A DNA stretch of 64,000 nt from positions 2,542,001-2,606,000 of the forward strand of contig NZ_CP192260.1 of NCBI RefSeq assembly GCF_050574275.1. The letters are read 5' to 3'. This DNA is from Virgibacillus_F flavescens. Lineage in GTDB: Bacteria > Bacillota > Bacilli > Bacillales > Amphibacillaceae. The translations under genes were made by a program, and so were the position numbers. Shown here in pieces: positions 26,643-35,820 of the stretch; the stretch's first letter is position 1, and every line of letters begins with the position of its first letter. The notes beneath the pieces were generated by a model, which saw only the letters and a program-made list of their open reading frames with translations, was not told the DNA's origin and ran no database searches.

Positions 26643-27409
26643 TGTTTATTCTCCATGTTCACTTCATGTAACAGAGCACGTAACTGATTTAGCTGCGTAT
26701 CAATACTTGCATCAATTTGGCCAAAAGGATGTTCAATCACACAGTCATTCACCTGCAGATTATCTTTCACTAGAATAGTAAGCTTTGAATCTGAATCGAG
26801 TAATCTATGTAACTCGTCCTTTTGCTTTATAACAAGCTGATAATTATCAGGATGAACATAAATAGATACGACAGATTGTTCTTTAATTTCATTAATAGCT
26901 GACTTTATTATGTCAATGAATGTTTCTGGTTTGTCGTTTAATTTTAACGTTATGATTTTTTCAGCAGCCTGCATAGCTAATTGTAAAATCACTTCTTCGC
27001 TGCTTTCTAGAACGGCATGATAATCAATAGTGGCAGAATCAACTATCTCGTTTGTTTTACTTAGCAGATCAGCATAGTGCTTCAAGCTTTCTTCTTTTCC
27101 AGTTGAAAAACCAGTTTCATAGCCTTGTTTCTTCGTCTCGCTAATCAACTGTTGTTTCTCGTTATTCCAATTTTCCTTCTCAAGCTCTATTTCCTTTTGA
27201 GCGTCAACCAATAGTGACTCACTTTGTTGTTTAAGTTCATTTAATTCCTGTTTCATTTGCTGCAGTTTTTTCTCTTTCGCTGCTATTTCTTCATCAATGT
27301 GGGCAACGTTATACTTTTTCGTATCCGTTTTTCTTAGAACTTCCATTGGTTTAATTTTAATTTGTTTTTGGCTAGTGGTGGAATAATTCTGTAAATTACT
27401 ATTAAACAA
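26639..27409 (-). CDS. fliH: Export ATPase regulator FliH
   Basis: Stator-like partner that holds FliI at the C-ring. It has a charged coiled coil (EIAAKEKKLQQMKQELNELK) in the first half and a V-ATPase E-like C-terminal domain (VILQLAMQAAEKIITLKLND) in the second. The start is uncertain: TTG at 27409 overlaps the fliG stop and has GGAGGTGA within fliG at good spacing; an upstream TTG at 27436 is open but has no site. About 256 residues. Confidence 0.88.
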   Translation of the reverse strand: MFNSNLQNYSTTSQKQIKIKPMEVLRKTDTKKYNVAHIDEEIAAKEKKLQQMKQELNELKQQSESLLVDAQKEIELEKENWNNEKQQLISETKKQGYETGFSTGKEESLKHYADLLSKTNEIVDSATIDYHAVLESSEEVILQLAMQAAEKIITLKLNDKPETFIDIIKSAINEIKEQSVVSIYVHPDNYQLVIKQKDELHRLLDSDSKLTILVKDNLQVNDCVIEHPFGQIDASIDTQLNQLRALLHEVNMENKQ

Positions 27410-28415
27410 TGATGTCGTCACCTCCACCACGGGCAATTACAATTTCTCCAATTTCTTCTAATCTGCGAATCACAGCTACGATTCTCGATTGTGCCTCTTC
27501 TACATCACGAAGCCGTACCGGACCCATGAACTCCATCTCATCTTTAAACGTTTCTGCCATTCGTTGAGACATATTTTTAAATACCAGGTCTTTAACTTCA
27601 TCACTGGATACTTTAAGAGACAGCCGAAGATCTTCATTATCAACTTCACGGATAATCCGCTGTATTGCGCGGTTGTCCAAGATTACGATATCCTCAAAAA
27701 CAAACATCCGTTTTTTGATTTCATCCGCTAACTCAGGATCCTGAATTTCCAATGCATCCAGTATCGTTCGTTCTGTACTTCGATCTACTCCATTCAACAC
27801 CTCGACTACAGATTGAATACCACCTGTTTGTGTATAATCCTCTGTTAGTGATGATGAAATATTTCTCTCTAGCACCTGCTCAACCTGACTAATAATATCA
27901 GGTGAAGTTGAATCCATCGTTGCAATCCGTTTAGCAATGTCTGCTTGCATCTCTTGCGGCAATGCAGAAAGAATTTGTCCAGCCTGTTCTGGATCCAAGT
28001 ATGATAGAACCAGAGCAATCGTTTGCGGATGCTCACCTTGAATAAAATTTAACACTTGTTGCGGATCAGCATTACGTGCAAAATCAAATGGTCTCACTTG
28101 TACGGATGAAGTTAAACGATTGATAATCGTTGAAGCTTCATTTTTTCCAAATGCTTTCTCCAATACGGTTTTAGCGTAACCAATTCCACCTTGAGAAATA
28201 AAATCCTGCGCGATAGCAACCTGATGAAACTGCTCTAATACTTCTTCTTTAAGCTTTGATTCAACTTTCTTAACTGAGGAGATCTCAAGGCTTAATTTCT
28301 CTATCTCTTCTTCTGACAAATGTTTATATACCTGAGCGGAAACATCCGGACCTAAGGAAATTAATAAAATTGCTGCTCGTTGTTTACCGGTTAATGCTGG
28401 TTTTGTTCTTGCCAA
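27402..28415 (-). CDS. fliG: Flagellar motor switch protein FliG
   Basis: Rotor protein that sits on the MS ring and contacts the stator. The three domains are visible: N-terminal GKQRAAILLISLGPDVSAQV, middle with the EHPQ motif in FIQGEHPQTIALVLSYL, and the C-terminal torque helix with charged residues in FVFEDIVILDNRAIQRIIRE. The 337 residues equal the family norm. Confidence 0.97.
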   Translation of the reverse strand: MARTKPALTGKQRAAILLISLGPDVSAQVYKHLSEEEIEKLSLEISSVKKVESKLKEEVLEQFHQVAIAQDFISQGGIGYAKTVLEKAFGKNEASTIINRLTSSVQVRPFDFARNADPQQVLNFIQGEHPQTIALVLSYLDPEQAGQILSALPQEMQADIAKRIATMDSTSPDIISQVEQVLERNISSSLTEDYTQTGGIQSVVEVLNGVDRSTERTILDALEIQDPELADEIKKRMFVFEDIVILDNRAIQRIIREVDNEDLRLSLKVSSDEVKDLVFKNMSQRMAETFKDEMEFMGPVRLRDVEEAQSRIVAVIRRLEEIGEIVIARGGGDDIIV

Positions 28416-28426
28416 TTAAATTCCTC

Positions 28427-30019
28427 CTAATCCTCCGCAATCCAACTACGTAACAATTTAGCGAATTCTTCCGGTTTATCTTTCGCCATTTTTTCTAATT
28501 GTTTTCTTCTAACAACTGATTCGGAATCTTTTTCTGTTCCAATTTCCGGCAATTCAACGGGTTGCTCTAAGCTTGTGGACTCTTCAGTCAACTCTTCCTC
28601 AGAACCTTTTTTATTTCGCATTAACATTACAATTAATACAATTATGATAAGAAGTAAAACCCCACCTGCAATGTACATCCATAATGGAATTGTTGGTACG
28701 GTATTCTCTGGAACTTTAGTAGTATCACTGAATTCCTGGAAGACAATCGAAACTTTCTCTTCCGGCTGCACCTGACCATACTCAGCATCAATTGAAGTAG
28801 TTACAATTGAATTGAGGATGGAAGATATCCCTTCTTCAACAGTTGTTATTTCATTATTAGATAAATATTGCGTTTGATCGCCTTCTCGTCCAGTAACATT
28901 GTTAACTGCAACTTGTATACCAAGATCTCTTATTTTGTATGGACTTTCTACTATTTCTTTTCTAATTCTGTTGTACTCATTATTTATTGTTTCTTTTACT
29001 AGTTCATAATCGCCTTCTTCACCATCTTCAGCTGCATAAGCTGGTATATCTTCTCCATCAGTGCCAACAACCCCACCAGCAGCTGGATTACCAGAATACG
29101 TTTCATGAACTGTTTCAATACTAACTGGAAGACCTTCCATCGTTTCTAAATTGACTGGTTCAACAATTTCTTCCACTCTATTTTCTTTTGTGAAATCAAT
29201 ATCAGAAGTAACGGATACAATAACATTTTCTGGTCCTACCATCGTTCCTAGCATCTGTTGTAATCTTCTTCTTATATCCAGCTCAATATCTTTTTTCACA
29301 CTTTGCTGATATGTATAGGTATCTTGATTACTCCCACCATTCGTGGTATTCCGATCGAAATACTCAAAATACTGATTCATGATCACAATGTTTTCTTGTG
29401 GTAATTTTGGTACTGCCTTGGAAACCAGGCGATATAATGTTTCAATTTGATTCCCTTCAAATTCATATCCGGGTTGTGTGTTTATTACGATCGACGCACT
29501 GGCAGATTGGCCAGAATCACTTACAAAAACAGGATCCTTTGGCATGTTAATCATTACTTTCGCATCTTCAATTCCTTTAACACCTTTGATTAAATTAGCA
29601 AGCTCTGTTTGCATCGCATCCAGTTTAATCATGCTGAATTCATTATCAGTTATCCCCCAGGATGCGTTCTGACTAAAAAACGAATAATCAATATTCCCAC
29701 TATTCGGTATACCTTGGCCAGCCAAATCAACTAATAAATTATTTACTTCTGCCTCTGGAACCGTTACAGTTGTACCGCCGTCTTCAATGGCGTATTGAAT
29801 TCCTCTAGTATCTAACTCTTCTTTAATTTGTCCAACTTCCTGTAAGGATAAATTGCTGTATAAAGGCATCAAACCATTATTATTTGAGAATAATGTAAGT
29901 CCGATAACGATAAAAACAACGATTACGATCGACCCCAAAAAAATACCCTTTTGACTTTTCGATCGCTTTCCCCAATATGTTTTAGCTGAATCTCTATATT
30001 TCAAAAATTTTTCCTTCAT
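28427..30019 (-). CDS. fliF: Flagellar MS-ring protein FliF
   Basis: Membrane ring on which the rotor and export gate assemble. Two membrane segments flank a large outer part: IFLGSIVIVVFIVIGLTLF near the N-terminus and MYIAGGVLLLIIIVLIVML near residues 445-465. The YscJ/FliF domain holds PLYSNLSLQEVGQIKEELDT and MINMPKDPVFVSDSGQSASA; the last 30 residues (FAKLLRSWIAED) bind FliG. ATG 30019 follows GGGGGAATAT. About 530 residues, as in B. subtilis (536). Confidence 0.97.
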   Translation of the reverse strand: MKEKFLKYRDSAKTYWGKRSKSQKGIFLGSIVIVVFIVIGLTLFSNNNGLMPLYSNLSLQEVGQIKEELDTRGIQYAIEDGGTTVTVPEAEVNNLLVDLAGQGIPNSGNIDYSFFSQNASWGITDNEFSMIKLDAMQTELANLIKGVKGIEDAKVMINMPKDPVFVSDSGQSASASIVINTQPGYEFEGNQIETLYRLVSKAVPKLPQENIVIMNQYFEYFDRNTTNGGSNQDTYTYQQSVKKDIELDIRRRLQQMLGTMVGPENVIVSVTSDIDFTKENRVEEIVEPVNLETMEGLPVSIETVHETYSGNPAAGGVVGTDGEDIPAYAAEDGEEGDYELVKETINNEYNRIRKEIVESPYKIRDLGIQVAVNNVTGREGDQTQYLSNNEITTVEEGISSILNSIVTTSIDAEYGQVQPEEKVSIVFQEFSDTTKVPENTVPTIPLWMYIAGGVLLLIIIVLIVMLMRNKKGSEEELTEESTSLEQPVELPEIGTEKDSESVVRRKQLEKMAKDKPEEFAKLLRSWIAED

Positions 30020-30084
30020 ATATTCCCCCGCCAAATTCCAATAAAATATTAGTACGTATTAGGACCTACAATAACAAATTGGTA

Positions 30085-30387
30085 TTAAACTTGCATGCGC
30101 ATTATTTCGTTGTAGGCATCAATAACTTTTCGCTGAACTTGTACGGATGTTTCGAGTGTAATGCTCGCTTTTTGAGAAGCAATCATTACATCATGAAGGT
30201 TATCTATTTCTCCTCTTGCAAATGCTTCTGTTTTCTGATTGGATGTTACCTGCGACTTATTTACATTCTCTAATGCTGATTTAAGCGTATCAGCAAAATT
30301 AGCCTGTGCCTCCCCTGGAGAAACAGGTTTACTATTTGCAGTAACGGGTACTATAGGATTGGATATACCATTTATGATTTGACTCAT
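30085..30387 (-). CDS. fliE: Flagellar hook-basal body complex protein FliE
   Basis: Joins the MS ring to the proximal rod and is the first rod-type substrate. The 100-residue protein ends with the conserved DVMIASQKASITLETSVQVQ followed by RKVIDAYNEIMRMQV. It follows flgC and precedes fliF, as in B. subtilis. Confidence 0.95.
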   Translation of the reverse strand: MSQIINGISNPIVPVTANSKPVSPGEAQANFADTLKSALENVNKSQVTSNQKTEAFARGEIDNLHDVMIASQKASITLETSVQVQRKVIDAYNEIMRMQV

Positions 30388-30407
30388 GGTGCTTTCACCC
30401 CTTCATT

Positions 30408-30863
30408 CTATTTTCCGATTTCTAAAGCTTTAAGAAGCATATTCTTGGTTGCATTTAACGCAGTTACATTTGCTTCATAAGACCGAGTAGCACTCATCAA
30501 ATCTACCATTTCTTTTAAAGGATCCACATTTGGCATCTGTACATATCCCTCAGCATTAGCATCAGGATGGTTAGGATTGTAAACTACTTTAAATGGTTCA
30601 TCATCTTTAATAATTTTAGTTGCCTCTACTCCACTACTCACGGAAGAGGAAGTATTACTTGCCTTTTGCAGAAATGATTGAAAGCTACCTTCTTTAGGTT
30701 CAAAAACAACCATTTTTCTTCTGTATGGCTCAACTTCACCGTTTTCATTCACAGAAGCTCTTGTAGTCTGCGCATTAGCGATATTAGATGAAACTACATC
30801 CATACGTAGTCTCTGAGCTGTAAGCGCACTCGCACTGGAGTTTAATGCACCAAAAATTGACAT
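30408..30863 (-). CDS. flgC: Flagellar proximal rod protein FlgC
   Basis: Rod subunit. The N-terminal signature LRMDVVSSNIANAQTTR and the C-terminal helix MVDLMSATRSYEANVTALNA are those of rod proteins. Length 151 residues (150 in B. subtilis). It starts one base after flgB ends. Confidence 0.96.
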   Translation of the reverse strand: MSIFGALNSSASALTAQRLRMDVVSSNIANAQTTRASVNENGEVEPYRRKMVVFEPKEGSFQSFLQKASNTSSSVSSGVEATKIIKDDEPFKVVYNPNHPDANAEGYVQMPNVDPLKEMVDLMSATRSYEANVTALNATKNMLLKALEIGK

Positions 30864-30864
30864 A

Positions 30865-31263
30865 TTATCTGCCTCCTCTAATAACTGTTTGCAAGCTGCT
30901 AAATTTACCAGCCATTCTGTCTACTAACCCTTGGTAATAAATTTGGTTCTTTGCAAGCTCTGACATCTCTTTGTCTATATCAACATTATTTCCATTATGA
31001 TTGTACATCGTATTAGTAGAACTGATCGTTCTAAATGAATGATTAGAAGATTCATCTGAAAATTGGATATGTCTTAGGTTAGTTCGTTTAGCATTTATCG
31101 AATTTGACATGGCATCATTTAGTACGTTTTTGAAAACAACCTCTTTTGCTTTGTAATTTGGTGTATCTACATTTGCAATGTTGTTTGAGATTGCTCGGTT
31201 TTTAGCAGTGGCATAATCAAGAGATTTCCCTAAAGTATTTATTGTCCCTTCAAATAAACCCAC
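30865..31263 (-). CDS. flgB: Flagellar proximal rod protein FlgB, first gene of the fla/che operon
   Basis: Rod subunit with the signature KNRAISNNIANVDTPNYKAK (about residues 21-40) and the C-terminal block KNQIYYQGLVDRMAGKFSSL. The start is GTG 31263 behind AAGGGGG. Length 132 residues. It opens a run of about 31 closely packed genes to swrB, and lies behind a 318-base gap with regulatory-looking sequence and the codY terminator. Confidence 0.95.
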   Translation of the reverse strand: MGLFEGTINTLGKSLDYATAKNRAISNNIANVDTPNYKAKEVVFKNVLNDAMSNSINAKRTNLRHIQFSDESSNHSFRTISSTNTMYNHNGNNVDIDKEMSELAKNQIYYQGLVDRMAGKFSSLQTVIRGGR

Positions 31264-31361
31264 AAAATTCCCCCTTTTCCAAAAAATAATATATATTTTA
31301 ACGGACAGTTTTTAAATAACACTTACGAATATTGTAAATTATTGCCGTTGTAATGTCTATG

Positions 31362-31376
31362 AATTTTCGACATATT
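31362..31376. promoter_or_regulatory. Possible CodY box upstream of flgB
   Basis: AATTTTCGACATATT matches the published CodY motif AATTTTCWGAAAATT at 11 of 15 positions. CodY represses the fla/che promoter in B. subtilis, which makes the position, about 100 bases before flgB, plausible. The match is weak by itself. Confidence 0.35.
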
Positions 31377-31415
31377 ACGACTTAGGGGATTAAAATAGTT
31401 AATAGTAACCATGAC

Positions 31416-31479
31416 TATATACCTATTACTTCACATTGTTGCATTTCAAATTATTTATATACCTATTCTAATAGGTATA
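31416..31479. promoter_or_regulatory. Palindrome and repeated half-site in the fla/che control region
   Basis: A perfect inverted repeat, TATACCTATT-CT-AATAGGTATA, occupies 31458-31479. Its half-site, with flank, recurs at 31416-31428 as TATATACCTATTA, 42 bases away. The arrangement resembles a dimeric operator with an auxiliary half-site. No T run follows. I could not place the fla/che -35/-10 or a sigma-D promoter with confidence in 31264-31500. Confidence 0.55.
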
Positions 31480-31508
31480 TTTACTTTTTTAATAATGTGA
31501 CCATAAAT

Positions 31509-31556
31509 AAAAAAAAGGAATCAAAATGGTTGTTTAAAACCATTTTGATTCCTTTT
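31509..31556 (-). terminator. Intrinsic terminator after codY
   Basis: A 15-base perfect stem (GGAATCAAAATGGTT with AACCATTTTGATTCC) is followed on the minus strand by TTTTTTTTATTT. It separates codY from the fla/che operon. Confidence 0.93.
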
Positions 31557-31581
31557 ATAGTAATGCATATGTGATGCCAAA

Positions 31582-32361
31582 TTATCTTGACCGAAGTTTT
31601 TCAAGTTCAACCAAGAACTTGTTATTTAATACTTTGATGTAAGTTCCCTTCATACCTAGTGAACGTGATTCGATTACACCAGCACTTTCAAGTTTACGTA
31701 ATGCATTTACAATTACAGAGCGTGTTATTCCAACACGGTCAGCAATTTTACTTGCAACCAGCAAGCCTTCATTACCGTTCAACTCTTCAAAAATATGATC
31801 TATTGCTTCAAGCTCACTGTATGATAATGAACTAATTGCCATTTGTACAACAGCCTTACTGCGAGCTTCAACCTCAATCTCTTCTGTTTTCTCATGCAGT
31901 ATTTCCATACCTACGACAGTAGCACCATATTCAGCTAATAACAGGTCATCATCATTAAAACTATCTTCCAGTCTGCTTAATACTAATGTTCCAAGACGTT
32001 CTCCGCCACCAATAATCGGTACAATAGTTGTTAAACCTGTTTGGAACAATTCACGGTTCTCGACAGGGAACGCAGTGAATGAACTGTTTATATCTAAGTT
32101 TGGAGTAGTTTCATAAATTGAAAATAATCCTTGCGTGTATTCTTCTGGGAACTGTCTTTCTTCTAGCATAGATTTCATCCGGTCATTTTCAATTTCTTTG
32201 TTAATTGCAAAACCTAAAAGTTTTCCACGACGGCTTAAAATGAATACATTCCCTTTAATAACATCTCTAAGGGATGCAGACATATCATTGAAATCCACCG
32301 ATTTTCCTGTTGCTTTTTGTAGCATTGCATTAATTTTTCTTGCGCGATTTAATAATTCCAT
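31582..32361 (-). CDS. codY: GTP-sensing global transcriptional regulator CodY
   Basis: Represses nutrient-starvation genes when bound to GTP and branched-chain amino acids. The N-terminal GAF domain includes NVFILSRRGKLLGFAIN and FPVENRELFQTGLTTIVPII; the DNA-binding helix-turn-helix is VASKIADRVGITRSVIVNAL. ATG 32361 aligns with the B. subtilis start and gives 259 residues, the same length; the frame reaches 32379. It is the last gene of the xerC-hslVU-codY operon. Confidence 0.98.
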   Translation of the reverse strand: MELLNRARKINAMLQKATGKSVDFNDMSASLRDVIKGNVFILSRRGKLLGFAINKEIENDRMKSMLEERQFPEEYTQGLFSIYETTPNLDINSSFTAFPVENRELFQTGLTTIVPIIGGGERLGTLVLSRLEDSFNDDDLLLAEYGATVVGMEILHEKTEEIEVEARSKAVVQMAISSLSYSELEAIDHIFEELNGNEGLLVASKIADRVGITRSVIVNALRKLESAGVIESRSLGMKGTYIKVLNNKFLVELEKLRSR

Positions 32362-32393
32362 AATAATTAAATCCTCCATTTCGTTGTTTTATT

Positions 32394-33791
32394 TTATAGT
32401 ATAAATTGGCTTAAATCCTTATTTTTTACAATAGAGTTAAGTTTCTTATCGACATATTCGGAAGTTATTTCAATTTTATCCATTGTTATGTCAGGTGCCT
32501 CGAAAGATAAATCTTCCAGCAGCTTTTCTAAAATAGTGTGTAAGCGACGTGCACCAATATTATCCGTTTCCTGATTTACTTCATAAGCTATTTCTGCTAG
32601 TTTATCTACAGCATCGTCGGTAAATATTACATTTATACCTTCTGTTTTCAACATTGCCTGATATTGTTTAAGTAATGCATTAGAAGGCTCAAGTAAAATA
32701 CGTTTAAAATCATTAATCGTTAATTTATCTAATTCAACCCGAATTGGAAACCTTCCTTGAAGTTCAGGGATTAAATCAGAAGGCTTTGCCATATGGAACG
32801 CTCCAGCAGCAATAAATAACATGTGATCTGTTTTAACAGGACCATGCTTAGTTACAACAGTGGAACCTTCCACAATCGGTAAAATATCACGTTGAACTCC
32901 TTCTCGGGAGACATTTGCAGAATTATCCTGTTTAGCAGCCACTTTATCAATCTCGTCAACGAAAATGATACCTGACTGCTCAGCACGATTAATAGCTTCT
33001 TGTGCAGCTTCCTCCATATCCACGAGCTTTTGAGCTTCTTGCTGTGTTAAAACTTTTCTCGCTTCTGATACAGGAAGTTTACGTTTTTTCTTCTTCTTTG
33101 GCATGAACTGTCCCATGGCATCTTGCATGTTCATGCCCATTTGTTCCATTCCCGAACCTTGTAACATATCAAACATAGACGGGGGAGTTTCTTCGATTTC
33201 CACTTGGACCATGTGGTCTTCTAATTCCCCCAGGGCTAATTTTTCAGCAGTTCGCTGCCGTTTACTTCTGATTTCCTGATTGTTTTCATTGTCTTTATCT
33301 TCATCGTCTTCAGAAGAATCCTGGCTTGAAAAAAGCATTTCAAAAGGATTTCTATTAACCGATTCCTTTTTAACCTGAGGTACTAATAATTGCACTAATT
33401 TTTTATTAGCCTCTTTCTCTGCTTTAACTTTAACTTCATCCATCTTTTCTTCTTTTACCATCCGAATAGACATTTCAACTAAATCTCGCACCATTGATTC
33501 CACATCTCGACCAACATATCCAACCTCGGTAAACTTTGTAGCCTCAATTTTAACAAATGGGGCTCCCACTAATTTAGCAAGCCTTCTTGCTATCTCCGTT
33601 TTCCCGACACCAGTTGGTCCAATCATTAAGATGTTCTTAGGTACAATTTCATCTTTAATAGAATCTTCTAGCTTCATCCGGCGATATCGGTTTCGTAAAG
33701 CTACAGCAACAGACTTTTTGGCTTGATGCTGACCAATTATATACAAATCAAGCTGTTCAACAATCTGCCTTGGAGTATAATCATTTCCCAT
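32394..33791 (-). CDS. hslU: HslU (ClpY) ATPase subunit of the HslUV protease
   Basis: AAA+ unfoldase that feeds HslV. Walker A is MIGPTGVGKTEIARRLA (about residues 57-73), the pore motif is KFTEVGYVGRDVESMV, and Walker B is GIIFVDEIDKVAAK. The I-domain insert is present and rich in acidic and basic runs. The 465 residues fit the family (467 in B. subtilis). Confidence 0.98.
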   Translation of the reverse strand: MGNDYTPRQIVEQLDLYIIGQHQAKKSVAVALRNRYRRMKLEDSIKDEIVPKNILMIGPTGVGKTEIARRLAKLVGAPFVKIEATKFTEVGYVGRDVESMVRDLVEMSIRMVKEEKMDEVKVKAEKEANKKLVQLLVPQVKKESVNRNPFEMLFSSQDSSEDDEDKDNENNQEIRSKRQRTAEKLALGELEDHMVQVEIEETPPSMFDMLQGSGMEQMGMNMQDAMGQFMPKKKKKRKLPVSEARKVLTQQEAQKLVDMEEAAQEAINRAEQSGIIFVDEIDKVAAKQDNSANVSREGVQRDILPIVEGSTVVTKHGPVKTDHMLFIAAGAFHMAKPSDLIPELQGRFPIRVELDKLTINDFKRILLEPSNALLKQYQAMLKTEGINVIFTDDAVDKLAEIAYEVNQETDNIGARRLHTILEKLLEDLSFEAPDITMDKIEITSEYVDKKLNSIVKNKDLSQFIL

Positions 33792-33811
33792 AAGTTTGAA
33801 TGGCCTCCTTA

Positions 33812-34357
33812 TTACTCAAGTACCTCCAGTGTAATCTGGTCATTAGTAAAGACACATATTTCACCGGCAATAGTAAGTGCGGCATGTGCTATTTCTTTAG
33901 CAGTCATGGTTTCAGCATAGCGTACTAAAGAACGCCCGGCGCTTAAAGCATAATTCCCACCAGAACCAATAGCTAAGAGTCCATCATCAGGCTCTATTAC
34001 CTCTCCGGTACCAGAAACAAGAAACATATTGTCTTTGTTCATCACAATAAGCATTGCTTCCAGTTTTCGTAATACTTTATCACTGCGCCACTCTTTAGCT
34101 AACTCGACTGATGCTCTAGCTAGGTTACCCTCATAGGAATCAAGCTTACTTTCAAATTTCTCAAAGAGTGTAAATGCATCAGCAACAGAACCTGCAAAAC
34201 CTGCGAGCACCTGCCCATTGTATAACGTACGTACTTTACGTGCCTTATGTTTCATTACAACTGAGTTCCCTAAAGTAACCTGGCCATCTCCACTCATTGC
34301 ACATTGTCCATTGTGTGCTACAGCGAAAATGGTTGTTGCATGCATCTCATTTGACAC
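33812..34357 (-). CDS. hslV: HslV (ClpQ) peptidase subunit of the HslUV protease
   Basis: N-terminal nucleophile peptidase; conserved parts include ATTIFAVAHNGQCAMSGDGQ and VLAGFAGSVADAFTLFEKFE. As in B. subtilis ClpQ, the protein has a short N-terminal extension before the HATT motif. GTG 34357 (protein start MSNEMHATT) is preceded by GAGGTGA and gives 181 residues, equal to B. subtilis. ATG 34345 is an alternative. The nucleophile may be Ser2 of an extended form or Thr, as debated for ClpQ. Confidence 0.95.
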   Translation of the reverse strand: MSNEMHATTIFAVAHNGQCAMSGDGQVTLGNSVVMKHKARKVRTLYNGQVLAGFAGSVADAFTLFEKFESKLDSYEGNLARASVELAKEWRSDKVLRKLEAMLIVMNKDNMFLVSGTGEVIEPDDGLLAIGSGGNYALSAGRSLVRYAETMTAKEIAHAALTIAGEICVFTNDQITLEVLE

Positions 34358-34381
34358 CTGCGTCACCTCATAATCATATAA

Positions 34382-35290
34382 TTAATTATTGGCTCTCGGA
34401 TGAGCCTTCATATACACTTTGCGCAGCTGGTCTTTTGTAACGTGTGTATATATTTGAGTTGAAGACAAACTTTCATGACCTAACAATTCTTGAACGGTTC
34501 TAAGGTCTGCGCCTTCATTAAGCATGTGTGTTGCAAAAGTATGTCGTAATTTGTGCGGATGCACATGGATTGTTAATGAGGCCTTCTCCACCATCTTGTT
34601 TAATATAAGTCGCATTCCTCTAGCTGTTAGCGGTGTTCCTTTAGCATTTAAGAAAACTGCATCCGTTGCCCCGTTTGATTTATTCAACAGGGTTTCTCTG
34701 CCTTCATTTATATACGTTTCCAAAGCAATTTCTGCAAACCGTCCAAATGGAACATAGCGTTCCTTTCTTCCTTTACCGTGAACGAGCATTGTACCTATTG
34801 TATAATCAATTTCCTGAAGTTTTAAACCTTCGCATTCACTGACACGTATTCCAGTAGCATAAAATGTTTCAAGCAATGCCTGATTTCGTTGTCCTAAAGG
34901 ATCGTTCATGTCACTAACTTCAAATAATTTTTCAAGTTCTTCCTGATATATAAAACCAGGAATAGGTTTTGCTGCTTTTGGTAGTGAAACCTGTAAAAAA
35001 GGATTGTTCGTAATTATATCTTCTCGCTCCAAAAAACGATAAAAGCTGCGCAAACTAGATAACAACCTTGAGACAGTCCGTCTGCTTAACTTTTTTTCAT
35101 ACAGGCTTGTAAGGAATATCCGAACTACACGATGATCAACTTCCGTTAAGTCATGTACCGATTCTTGTTGTGAAAACCGAAGAAATGTTTCCAAATCATT
35201 CATATAATACTTCACCGTATAAGGGGATGCATTTTTTTCAATTTGTAAATATTCTACAAACGCTTGACGATGTTTATTAAAAAACTTCAT
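34382..35290 (-). CDS. xerC: Tyrosine recombinase XerC (CodV)
   Basis: Resolves chromosome dimers at dif with XerD. The N-terminal SAM-like domain (FVEYLQIEKNASPYTVKYYM) precedes the catalytic domain, with Arg in YATGIRVSECEGL, Lys in VHGKGRKERYVPF, His-x-x-Arg in HPHKLRHTFATHML, His in LLGHESLSS and the Tyr nucleophile in TQIYTHV. The 302 residues are complete. It is the first gene of the xerC-hslVU-codY operon, with a sigma-A promoter just upstream. Confidence 0.97.
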   Translation of the reverse strand: MKFFNKHRQAFVEYLQIEKNASPYTVKYYMNDLETFLRFSQQESVHDLTEVDHRVVRIFLTSLYEKKLSRRTVSRLLSSLRSFYRFLEREDIITNNPFLQVSLPKAAKPIPGFIYQEELEKLFEVSDMNDPLGQRNQALLETFYATGIRVSECEGLKLQEIDYTIGTMLVHGKGRKERYVPFGRFAEIALETYINEGRETLLNKSNGATDAVFLNAKGTPLTARGMRLILNKMVEKASLTIHVHPHKLRHTFATHMLNEGADLRTVQELLGHESLSSTQIYTHVTKDQLRKVYMKAHPRANN

Positions 35291-35317
35291 TTTGCCACCC
35301 CGTTAATCAGCGAATAA

Positions 35318-35346
35318 ATCATACCACATTACATAATGCAACGCAA
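35318..35346 (-). promoter_or_regulatory. Sigma-A promoter of xerC-hslVU-codY
   Basis: TTGCGT, 17 bases, TATGAT on the minus strand. The predicted transcript start is about 20 bases from the xerC start codon. Confidence 0.75.
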
Positions 35347-35587
35347 TGGATTTAACGCAATTGTAACAAAATTCAGAATTAGCTATTGTTTTGAACACTA
35401 TACACTTCGAATTCTTTAAAGTCTTTATGTATATTTATTACATGAACATTTTGTGAATGTTATCTGGTAATAAATACAATCACGTTAATTTAAATTCTCC
35501 AGTATCACTGTCAAGTAAATAAGCTTTCCAATGGATAATTATATCTTTTAAAAAGTCAATAGTCAATCATGAACTATTCAAGTATTC

Positions 35588-35628
35588 GAAAAAATAAAAG
35601 AGAGCCAAAAGTTTATTAGCTTTTGGCG
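35588..35628 (-). terminator. Orphan terminator-like hairpin upstream of xerC
   Basis: GCCAAAAG and CTTTTGGC (35604-35611, 35620-35627) form an eight-base stem followed on the minus strand by a T-rich tract. No gene ends here: the nearest upstream gene stops 800 bases away. It may end a transcript arising from the repeat region. Confidence 0.6.
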
Positions 35629-35820
35629 ACTCGATAACAATAAGAGAATATCAATTTTATATATATAACTCCACTTTCACAGGCTGTAAAAACGTACATG
35701 CTCCCTATTTTAATGGAATAAGCCTGCAATCCATTGTAGTAGCTGAAACAAAATCTCTTAACTGCGAAGTAACTTTCGATACTTTTCGATTGCAGTCTTA
35801 CAAGATGTCTTCAGAAATAA

